Of a stretch of 18,640 nt of DNA, positions 12,968 to 18,640 are shown piece by piece. Source of the DNA: Pseudomonadota bacterium. GTDB taxonomy: Bacteria; Pseudomonadota; Alphaproteobacteria; UBA9655. The position numbers and the translations under genes were made by a program. The DNA is taken from the NCBI GenBank assembly GCA_021809225.1, contig JAKBAL010000001.1, positions 1 to 18,640 on the forward strand, given 5' to 3'. Within the stretch, counting starts at the first letter, position 1, and each line of letters starts with the position of its first letter. The notes under the pieces are model-generated. The model was given only the letters and a program-made list of their open reading frames with translations. It did not search any database and was not told where the DNA came from.

Positions 12968-12985
12968 TTACCCATTTCTGGGTAA
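12968..12985. promoter_or_regulatory. Perfect inverted repeat upstream of pdhA
   Basis: TTACCCA (12968-12974) and TGGGTAA (12979-12985) form a perfect 7-bp inverted repeat with a TTTC spacer. There is no T-run after it, so it is a poor terminator for the preceding exporter gene. Its position about 37 nt before the pdhA start suits an operator for a dimeric regulator or a leader hairpin. Inference from symmetry and location only. Confidence 0.45.
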
Positions 12986-13021
12986 GCATGGCTCGATAAT
13001 GAGTAAATAGGGGTATAAAAT

Positions 13022-14005
13022 TTGCAAAATGCAATCTCACATGATGAGGCCTTAAAAGCCTATCACGAAATGGTTCTGATCCGCCGGTTTGAAGAGCGTG
13101 CAGGACAACTTTATGGGATGGGACTTATTGCGGGATTTTGTCACCTGTATATTGGTCAAGAAGCCATTGTCGTTGGTATCCAATCCATTCTGAAGTCACA
13201 AGATACGGTTATTACGGCTTATCGCGATCATGGACACATGCTTGCTTGCGGGATGGATCCTAAAGGCGTTATGGCCGAGCTGACAGGTCGTAGCGGAGGA
13301 TACTCTAGGGGGAAAGGGGGCTCGATGCACATGTTTAGCCGAGAGAAAAACTTCTTCGGGGGCCATGGTATTGTGGGCGCTCAAGTTCCTATCGGCACTG
13401 GCCTTGCCTTAGCCCATAAATATAAAGAGGATGGTGGAGTTTGCCTAACCTATTTTGGAGATGGTGCAGCTAACCAAGGCCAGGTTTATGAATCCTATAA
13501 CATGGCCTCCCTCTGGAAGCTCCCTGTTGTTTATGTGATTGAAAACAATCACTATGGAATGGGAACGTCTGTTGCGCGCTCTTCCGCTGGACCCACTTAT
13601 TATGGGAGAGGCCAGGGATGGGATATTCCGGGGGAACTCGTTGATGGGATGGAGCTTTTGAAGGTGATAGAGGCGGCAAAGCGCGCGGTGGCCCATGCGC
13701 GTTCTGGGAAAGGGCCCTATATCCTTGAGATGGACACCTATCGCTATCGAGGCCATTCCATGTCAGACCCTGCGAAATACCGTTCCAAGGAAGAAGTAGA
13801 CGGCGTGAAGGAAAACCGTGATCCAATCGATCATTTCAAAAACTATATGCTCAAGACTCTCAAAATTCCTGAAGATCAGATTAAGGCTATTGAAGACGAG
13901 ATTAAAACAGTTGTTGCGGCGGCTATCGAATTTTCAAAGACCTCGCCTGAGCCTGATCCTTCTGAACTTTATACGGATGTTTTGAAAGAAGGAGCACGCG
14001 CATGA
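13022..14005 (+). CDS. pdhA: Pyruvate dehydrogenase E1 component, alpha subunit
   Basis: With PdhB this subunit decarboxylates pyruvate on thiamine diphosphate and passes the acetyl group to the lipoyl arm of E2. The 327 residues are the usual length. [15 protein letters not shown] and [14 protein letters not shown] lie in the N-terminal part; the thiamine-diphosphate motif starts at GDG (146-148) with N151 and continues through [43 protein letters not shown] corresponds to the loop that is phosphorylated in mitochondrial E1, a sign of the alpha-proteobacterial/mitochondrial type. Translation begins at TTG 13022: AGGGG (13009-13013) sits 8 nt upstream, and the nearby ATG at 13029 is out of frame. 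It overlaps pdhB by 4 nt (ATGA), so the heterotetramer subunits are likely co-translated. Confidence 0.97.
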   Translation: MQNAISHDEALKAYHEMVLIRRFEERAGQLYGMGLIAGFCHLYIGQEAIVVGIQSILKSQDTVITAYRDHGHMLACGMDPKGVMAELTGRSGGYSRGKGGSMHMFSREKNFFGGHGIVGAQVPIGTGLALAHKYKEDGGVCLTYFGDGAANQGQVYESYNMASLWKLPVVYVIENNHYGMGTSVARSSAGPTYYGRGQGWDIPGELVDGMELLKVIEAAKRAVAHARSGKGPYILEMDTYRYRGHSMSDPAKYRSKEEVDGVKENRDPIDHFKNYMLKTLKIPEDQIKAIEDEIKTVVAAAIEFSKTSPEPDPSELYTDVLKEGARA

Positions 14006-14994
14006 CCCTCATTTCAATGACTGTCAGAGAAGCCTTGAGAGATGCAATGGCAGAGGAAATCCGTCGTGATGAAACCGTTTTTTTGATGGGCGAAGAAGTT
14101 GCGGAATATAACGGTGCTTATAAGGTCAGCCAGGGTCTCTTAGATGAATTTGGCCCGAAGCGGGTCGTGGATACGCCGATTACAGAGCATGCTTTTGCAG
14201 GCCTTGGTGTTGGTGCAGCTTTTGGAGGACTTCGTCCCATCGTTGAGTTCATGACCTTTAACTTTTCCATGCAAGCGATGGACCAAATTATTAACTCAGC
14301 GGCTAAAACCCTCTATATGTCTGGTGGTCAAATGGGATGTCCCATTGTCTTTCGGGGGCCAAATGGAGCCGCGTCTCGGGTGGGCGCCCAACACTCTCAT
14401 TGTTTTGCGAGTTTGTATGCCCATTGTCCCGGCCTTAAAGTGATTAGTCCTTATAGTGCAGGCGATGCCAAAGCTCTCCTCAAGGCTGCTATTCGCGATC
14501 CTAATCCCGTTATTTTCTTGGAGAATGAGCTCCTCTATGGCCAACATTTCGATGATGTGTCGGACGATCCTGAGCATGTGCTGCCTATTGGAAAAGCCAT
14601 TGTCCGGCGGGAAGGGAAAGATGTCACTTTCACAGCGTTTTCCATCATGGTTGGGAAAGCTCTTCAAGCTGCAGATTTGTTGGCAGAGCAGGGAATAGAG
14701 GCGGAAGTTATTGATTTGCGGACGATTCGTCCCCTTGATGTGGAGACAATCGTTCAGTCCGTGAAGAAAACAAACCGCATTGTCTCGATTGAAGAAGGGT
14801 GGCCCTTTGCAGGGATTGGTTCTGAAATTGCGGCAGTCATGATGGAGCAGGCTTTTGATTACCTTGATGCACCTGTTGTACGGGTGACAGGAGTTGATGT
14901 TCCCATGCCTTATGCTGCAAATTTAGAACACTTGGCGCTGCCGCAAGTTGAGACTATTGTAGAGGCTGCAAAAGCAGCGTGTTATCGGTCATAA
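14002..14994 (+). CDS. pdhB: Pyruvate dehydrogenase E1 component, beta subunit
   Basis: The beta subunit completes the E1 active site of the pyruvate dehydrogenase complex. The 330-residue product begins directly with the transketolase-like pyrimidine-binding domain ([28 protein letters not shown], with the conserved Glu of [15 protein letters not shown] that helps activate thiamine diphosphate). It continues with [17 protein letters not shown] and ends in the C-terminal transketolase domain ([31 protein letters not shown]). Many free-living Alphaproteobacteria carry an extra N-terminal lipoyl domain on PdhB; it is absent here, as in Rickettsia-like and mitochondrial forms. ATG 14002 overlaps the pdhA stop; an internal ATG five codons on (MTVREA) is an alternative start. 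The pdhC gene follows after a 171-bp gap that contains a palindromic repeat. Confidence 0.97.
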   Translation: MTLISMTVREALRDAMAEEIRRDETVFLMGEEVAEYNGAYKVSQGLLDEFGPKRVVDTPITEHAFAGLGVGAAFGGLRPIVEFMTFNFSMQAMDQIINSAAKTLYMSGGQMGCPIVFRGPNGAASRVGAQHSHCFASLYAHCPGLKVISPYSAGDAKALLKAAIRDPNPVIFLENELLYGQHFDDVSDDPEHVLPIGKAIVRREGKDVTFTAFSIMVGKALQAADLLAEQGIEAEVIDLRTIRPLDVETIVQSVKKTNRIVSIEEGWPFAGIGSEIAAVMMEQAFDYLDAPVVRVTGVDVPMPYAANLEHLALPQVETIVEAAKAACYRS

Positions 14995-15046
14995 AAAATA
15001 AAGGACTCATACCTAGAATCTAGAATGACTTGAAAATACGTTTTTT

Positions 15047-15124
15047 TCTGGATTGCCGCGGCTCCTTCGGAGCCTCGCAATGACGACTAGTTTTGTCATT
15101 GCGAGCGGAGCGAAGCAATCCAGA
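15047..15124. repeat. Compound palindromic intergenic repeat element
   Basis: The element is bounded by a 10-bp inverted repeat (TCTGGATTGC at 15047-15056, GCAATCCAGA at 15115-15124). Inside it are GGCTCC/GGAGCC (15060-15065 with 15069-15074, 3-nt loop) and CTCGCAATGAC/GTCATTGCGAG (15074-15084 with 15095-15105, 10-nt loop). Its sequence resembles the widespread 'GTCATTGCGAG...AGCAATCCAG' intergenic repeats of many bacteria, including intracellular ones. It lies between pdhB and pdhC. No transposase is attached; if transcribed it would fold stably and could attenuate or protect the mRNA. Confidence 0.88.
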
Positions 15125-15165
15125 TATTTAGATACTTTTGGAAATAAAGAAAAAAGGACCTAAGG

Positions 15166-16401
15166 ATGCCCATTGAGATCTTAATGCCCGCGCTTTCTCC
15201 TACCATGACGGAAGGAAACCTCGTCAAATGGCACAAACGGGAGGGAGACGTGGTAAAAGCAGGTGACTTGATCGCTGAAATTGAAACGGATAAAGCAACC
15301 ATGGAAGTGGAATCTGTGGATGAGGGGCGCATCGGCAAAATTCTTGTTCCAGAAGGAACAGAGCAGGTTAAAGTCAATCAACCCATCGCCATTTTGCTCG
15401 AGGAAGGGGAGGATGCAGCAGCTCTGGATAAGGTCAAGACAGAGGTTGCCGATGAGAAAAAATCTGAACCGGTTCAGCCCACTCCTGAAAAAAAGCCAGA
15501 ACTAAAAGTCGTTCCTCAAACAGCATCTTCTGAGTCTCGTGTGTTTGCGACGCCTTTAGCGCGCCGCATTGCGGAAGACGCCAACCTTAATCTTGTTTCA
15601 ATCCCAGGCTCTGGTCCCCATGGACGCATCATACGAGCGGATGTGGAGCAAGCCCTTGCAAGCAGTCGCAGCACCCCGGCTTTAAAGCCTTCCTCCCTCC
15701 TTTCAGGGTATGAGCCGGCCTATGATGTTCTGCCAACATCAAATATCCGCAAAATCATTGCAAAACGCTTGATCGAAGCAAAGCAAACTATTCCCCATTT
15801 TTATCTGACAGTCGAATGTGACATTGATGCGCTTTTAAAAGCGCGTGAAAAGATAAATGCCCAGGCGAATGGAGCCTATAAGCTTTCTGTCAATGATTTT
15901 ATCATTAAGGCGTGTGGAATGGCCTTAAAACATGTGCCCGAAGCAAATGCTTCTTGGATCGATGATCAGATCTATCAATACAAATCTGCTGATGTAGCTG
16001 TCGCTGTTGCCATTGAAGGGGGGCTCATCACCCCTGTGATTCGTGGAGCTGATAAGAAAGGTTTGCTTGAGATTACAAAAGAGATGAAGGATCTTGCTGC
16101 GCGCGCAAGGGAAGGAAAACTTAAGCCACAAGAGTTCCAAGGGGGCACCTTCAGCCTCTCAAATCTTGGGATGTATGGGGTTAAAGAATTCGCTGCCATT
16201 ATCAATCCTCCTCAAGGCTGCATTCTCGCCGTGGGGATGGGTGAAGAACGCCCAGTCGTGCGCAAGGGTCTTTTAACGTCCGCGACCTTGATGAATTGTA
16301 CCCTGTCCGTTGATCATCGTGTGGTTGATGGGGCCGTAGGGGCTCACTTCTTGAAAGTATTTAAAGAGTTAATTGAAAATCCCGTCATGATGATTTTGTG
16401 A
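15166..16401 (+). CDS. pdhC: Pyruvate dehydrogenase E2, dihydrolipoamide acetyltransferase
   Basis: E2 forms the core of the pyruvate dehydrogenase complex and transfers acetyl groups from lipoate to CoA. The 411-residue product has one N-terminal lipoyl domain ([16 protein letters not shown], then [13 protein letters not shown] with lipoylated K43), a charged Glu/Lys/Pro linker (about 92-120), an E1/E3-binding domain ([15 protein letters not shown] to [12 protein letters not shown], 127-164), and the catalytic domain from about 185. The active-site motif DHRVVDG carries H384 and D388. An interaction of the E2 core with E3 is expected, but no E3 (lpd) gene follows in this window. AAAAGGA lies about 7 nt before the ATG. 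The cluster is pdhAB plus pdhC; the 171-bp repeat-bearing gap means pdhC might be expressed at a different level from E1. No obvious promoter was found in the gap. Confidence 0.97.
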   Translation: MPIEILMPALSPTMTEGNLVKWHKREGDVVKAGDLIAEIETDKATMEVESVDEGRIGKILVPEGTEQVKVNQPIAILLEEGEDAAALDKVKTEVADEKKSEPVQPTPEKKPELKVVPQTASSESRVFATPLARRIAEDANLNLVSIPGSGPHGRIIRADVEQALASSRSTPALKPSSLLSGYEPAYDVLPTSNIRKIIAKRLIEAKQTIPHFYLTVECDIDALLKAREKINAQANGAYKLSVNDFIIKACGMALKHVPEANASWIDDQIYQYKSADVAVAVAIEGGLITPVIRGADKKGLLEITKEMKDLAARAREGKLKPQEFQGGTFSLSNLGMYGVKEFAAIINPPQGCILAVGMGEERPVVRKGLLTSATLMNCTLSVDHRVVDGAVGAHFLKVFKELIENPVMMIL

Positions 16402-16409
16402 TATTTGAA

Positions 16410-16437
16410 TTGCAATAATAGAAATTTATCTTATATT
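16410..16437 (+). promoter_or_regulatory. Candidate promoter for the secreted protein gene
   Basis: TTGCAA (16410-16415) and TATATT (16432-16437) are 16 nt apart, matching the consensus at 4 and 5 of 6 positions, in very AT-rich DNA just past the pdhC stop. Transcription would start near 16444, and AAGGA (16457-16461) gives a ribosome site 7 nt before the ATG at 16469. Confidence 0.4.
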
Positions 16438-16468
16438 AATTTTATTATTAGTTGTTAAGGATAATGTT

Positions 16469-17548
16469 ATGCATAAATTAATATATTCAGCTTTTTTGAT
16501 TTCTCTCATGATCTCGAGTGCCTCTTTCGCGATGGAGGAAGAGGGTTGGGAAGATTCTTCTCACTCCTATTCTGATCTACGTAAACTTAAAGAAATTCGT
16601 ATTGAGAAGGCAGCAGAGTTAGACAGAATTCTTGAAGAGTATAGAGAAAAAGGAAGACCTATTGGGCTTGCGGTTGCGTGTGGGTCAGAAGAAATGCCAA
16701 AGAAAATTACAGAGATGTTTGGATCAAAAGTTCCCGTTAAAGAGAACTGGATCTCTCTTGATCTTCTTCTTACGGATTCAGATAGCTGCAGAAGGGGCCC
16801 TCATATTCGTATGGATGCGACGAATGAACACCATTGGCAGCAAGTTGTTAAATACCTTAAGGGTAAAGAAATTGAAGTTAGCACCGTGGCCTTTACAGCT
16901 TTTGGACCAGATATAGATTCTGATCTTTTACGAAAAACAATTATGCCTGTTGTCAAAACAGGGGGATTATTAATCTACCCGGGCTACTTTCCGACAGATT
17001 ATGGAGATAACCGGTCAGCAGATCGTGTGGAATTTGGAGATCTTATTGTTAATTTTGGGGCACTTCGTTCACAGTACGACCCTCATTATCTAAGTGATTT
17101 AAAAAATTATCATGATCCCAAAGGTGCATTCTATCACAAGGAGAAAGAGCTCGAGAAATCCACGAGGGAATGGATTAAAGAGTTTGCAAACAGGGACGAG
17201 GGAGAAGCTAGACAAAAATTAAGAGCTAGAGTCTATGTTAACCGTGTGGTGTCCTTTAATCCTGATTACCTTACGCAAGTCCAAAAAGGTAAGTTAATAA
17301 GAAAGGATTATTTGTCTCCCTATCCAATTTCGCAGCTTTTTTTAAAAACAGATAAAGATTTTACGCGTGATTATCTTACATATTTTAAAGACTATATGAC
17401 AGAGATTGGCTTTGATTCTTCTAGCTATAAAACTTATTCAAAGGAAAAAGCTGAAATTTATGGGGTTGAAGAGTATGTTTATCCTGAAGACGGAACTTTT
17501 GATTTGGCTCCTTATGATAGACCATCTTTGGTTTTCATTAAACAATAG
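16469..17548 (+). CDS. Secreted protein of unknown function with methyltransferase-like core
   Basis: The 359-residue product has a clear Sec signal peptide (MHKLIYSAFLISLMISSASFA, cleavage after A21) leaving mature MEEEGWEDSS. A helical segment (about 35-60) is followed by a stretch that looks like a degenerate Rossmann/SAM-binding fold: GRPIGLAVACGSEE (62-75) in the place of motif I, then NWISLDLLLTDSD, IRMDATN (113-119) in the place of motif III, and LLRKTIMPVVKTGGLLIYPGYF (153-174) like the 'pGG' strand of methyltransferases. The C-terminal third (residues 230-359) is charged with many Tyr/Lys and has no recognised motif. A secreted SAM-dependent enzyme would be unusual and would need a host or periplasmic SAM supply; loss of activity is equally possible. 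I do not recognise a family. Its own promoter and a downstream terminator indicate a monocistronic gene. Confidence 0.85.
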   Translation: MHKLIYSAFLISLMISSASFAMEEEGWEDSSHSYSDLRKLKEIRIEKAAELDRILEEYREKGRPIGLAVACGSEEMPKKITEMFGSKVPVKENWISLDLLLTDSDSCRRGPHIRMDATNEHHWQQVVKYLKGKEIEVSTVAFTAFGPDIDSDLLRKTIMPVVKTGGLLIYPGYFPTDYGDNRSADRVEFGDLIVNFGALRSQYDPHYLSDLKNYHDPKGAFYHKEKELEKSTREWIKEFANRDEGEARQKLRARVYVNRVVSFNPDYLTQVQKGKLIRKDYLSPYPISQLFLKTDKDFTRDYLTYFKDYMTEIGFDSSSYKTYSKEKAEIYGVEEYVYPEDGTFDLAPYDRPSLVFIKQ

Positions 17549-17561
17549 AGCTTCCCAAAGA

Positions 17562-17583
17562 AAAGAGCGGGGTTTGGCTCTTT
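17562..17583 (+). other. Hairpin just after the secreted-protein gene
   Basis: AAAGAGC (17562-17568) pairs with GCTCTTT (17577-17583) around an 8-nt loop, 13 nt past the stop codon. The following U-run is only three bases, so it is at best a weak terminator; it may protect the 3' end together with the stronger hairpin downstream. Confidence 0.4.
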
Positions 17584-17600
17584 AACCTCAGTCATTATGG

Positions 17601-17656
17601 ATTATCCTAAAGGGATTTTTTTTGAATATTTTTTGAATACCTTTAGGATAATTTTT
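17601..17656 (+). terminator. Long-stem terminator after the secreted-protein gene
   Basis: ATTATCCTAAAGG (17601-17613) and CCTTTAGGATAAT (17640-17652) form a perfect 13-bp stem, followed by a T-run (17652-17656). The 26-nt loop is unusual: it holds two copies of a T-run plus GAATA. The structure fits an intrinsic terminator with a long loop, although the large loop is also compatible with a palindromic repeat remnant. Confidence 0.65.
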
Positions 17657-17665
17657 ACCTTTTCT

Positions 17666-17696
17666 GTATATCGTAGTTGGTGAGTTCTTGATATAC
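17666..17696. promoter_or_regulatory. Inverted repeat upstream of the hydrolase gene
   Basis: GTATATC (17666-17672) is repeated inverted as GATATAC (17690-17696), 17 nt apart, ending 18 nt before the ATG at 17715. It could be an operator or part of the promoter region. No good -35/-10 pair was found. Weakly supported. Confidence 0.25.
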
Positions 17697-17714
17697 AAAA
17701 AGGCAATGTAAAGG

Positions 17715-18640
17715 ATGACCTTTAAAACAGAAAAAGTAAATTTTCTGGGAAGCCAAGGTCATCTTTTATCGGCGCGCTTGGACAGCCCTGAGGGCGAGAT
17801 AAGAGGATATGCTCTTTTTGCCCATTGTTTCACTTGTTCGTCGAATATCTTGGCTGCAAGCCACATATCTGCGGCTCTTACCGAAAAAGGGATTGCTGTT
17901 TTCAGGTTTGATTTTACAGGGCTTGGCAGCAGCGAGGGTGAGTTTAGCAATACAAACTTTTCATCAAACGTTGAAGATGTAAAAGCGGCTATTGATTTCT
18001 TGCGATCTGAAAATAAAACCCCCCAAATTCTTATCGGCCATAGTTTAGGCGGGGCTGCTATCTTACGTGCGGCCGAAATGGTCCCTGATCTGAAAGCTCT
18101 CGTCACTATTAATGCGCCGAGTGATCCGAGCCATTTGCGCAATTTATTAAAGGATTCTCTTGAAGAAATTGAGTCCCAAGGCTATGCGAATGTGGTTTTA
18201 GGGGGACGAACATTTCAAATTCAAAAACAATTTATTGATGATCTTGAAAAGCATAAGGATCTATCTTATCTCAAAAATATTAAGGCAGCTCTTTTAATAT
18301 TTCACTCACCTGAAGACATGATTGTCGATATTGACAATGCAAGGCTTATCTTTACAGCAGCGCACCATCCGAAAAGCTTTATTTCCCTTTATGGAGCCGA
18401 TCATTTGTTAACGCATGTTGAGGATGCTGATTACGTTGCAGATATTATTAGCAGTTGGGTGAATCGCTATTTGCTTGAGAAAAAAGAAGATTCTTTGGAT
18501 CAGGAAGATCAAGAGGTTACCGTAACGGAAACTGGGACGGGAAAGTTTACCCAAGTCGTTTATGCTGCAGGGCATACTTTTTTTGCAGATGAACCGCTTA
18601 ATGTGGGCGGAAATAATAAAGGGCCAGGGCCTTATGATCT
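17715..18640 (+). CDS. Alpha/beta hydrolase fused to OsmC-like domain (3' end outside window)
   Basis: The frame starts at ATG 17715 and continues past the window edge after 308 codons. The first part is an alpha/beta hydrolase: FAHCFTCSSN (oxyanion region, 35-44), FDFTGLGSSEG (66-75), the nucleophile elbow GHSLGG with S110, HSPEDMIVD with D201 as the acid, and GADHLL with H230, giving a complete Ser-Asp-His triad. From about residue 266 the sequence changes to the opening of an OsmC/Ohr domain (VTVTETGTGKFTQVVYAAGH, then NVGGNNKGPGPYD). The hydrolase-OsmC fusion is a known family of unresolved substrate, thought to act in peroxide or thiol stress. The OsmC catalytic cysteines, if present, lie beyond the window. 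No strong ribosome site besides AAAAAGG at 17697-17703. Confidence 0.92.
   Translation, partial: MTFKTEKVNFLGSQGHLLSARLDSPEGEIRGYALFAHCFTCSSNILAASHISAALTEKGIAVFRFDFTGLGSSEGEFSNTNFSSNVEDVKAAIDFLRSENKTPQILIGHSLGGAAILRAAEMVPDLKALVTINAPSDPSHLRNLLKDSLEEIESQGYANVVLGGRTFQIQKQFIDDLEKHKDLSYLKNIKAALLIFHSPEDMIVDIDNARLIFTAAHHPKSFISLYGADHLLTHVEDADYVADIISSWVNRYLLEKKEDSLDQEDQEVTVTETGTGKFTQVVYAAGHTFFADEPLNVGGNNKGPGPYD

Overview
The window reads as chromosomal DNA from an alphaproteobacterium. The likeliest group is a host-associated, intracellular Holosporales/Paracaedibacter-like lineage; this is inference. The support is a short pyruvate dehydrogenase E1-beta without an N-terminal lipoyl domain, the rluD-rpoH neighbourhood usual in Alphaproteobacteria, a Cys-containing Pal peptidoglycan motif (GHCDKRG), AT-rich intergenic DNA, a palindromic repeat of the 'CATTGCGAG...GCAATCCAG' type, and several secreted proteins without recognisable families. 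All coordinates and motifs were read by eye and no database search was run.

Layout. (1) 1-1954, minus strand: tolB followed by pal (3' end cut by the window), the outer-membrane/peptidoglycan end of the Tol-Pal system. A good promoter lies directly after the tolB stop, so pal may be transcribed on its own. (2) 2100-2511, minus: a small exported Sel1-like protein whose frame appears broken. (3) 2729-4671, minus: rpoH (heat-shock sigma-32) and, upstream of it, an RluD-type 23S rRNA pseudouridine synthase. (4) 4672-7667, plus: a strong promoter, a leader of about 240 nt, and an 890-residue repeat-rich protein that may be exported, closed by a textbook bidirectional terminator. (5) 7675-10759, minus: a three-gene operon with 4-nt overlaps encoding isobutyryl-CoA dehydrogenase, 3-hydroxyisobutyryl-CoA hydrolase and 3-hydroxyisobutyrate dehydrogenase, three consecutive valine-degradation steps. 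(6) 10841-12947, plus: two direct 19-nt repeats, an AAA ATPase of the DUF4143 type, and a LysE-family exporter. (7) 13022-16401, plus: pdhA-pdhB-pdhC (pyruvate dehydrogenase E1-alpha, E1-beta, E2), with a palindromic repeat element sitting between pdhB and pdhC. (8) 16469-17548, plus: a secreted protein of unknown function with a faint methyltransferase-like core. (9) 17715-18640, plus: an alpha/beta hydrolase with the start of an OsmC domain, cut by the window end.

Most of the window is housekeeping or central metabolism: valine carbon and pyruvate both feed acyl-CoA metabolism, and rpoH/rluD and tolB/pal cover stress, ribosome and envelope functions. The less ordinary parts are the large repeat protein with its regulated-looking leader, the secreted Rossmann-like protein, the ATPase flanked by tandem repeats, and the palindromic repeat inside the pdh cluster. 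I did not find a CRISPR array, tRNA, rRNA, complete insertion sequence or recognised defence system.
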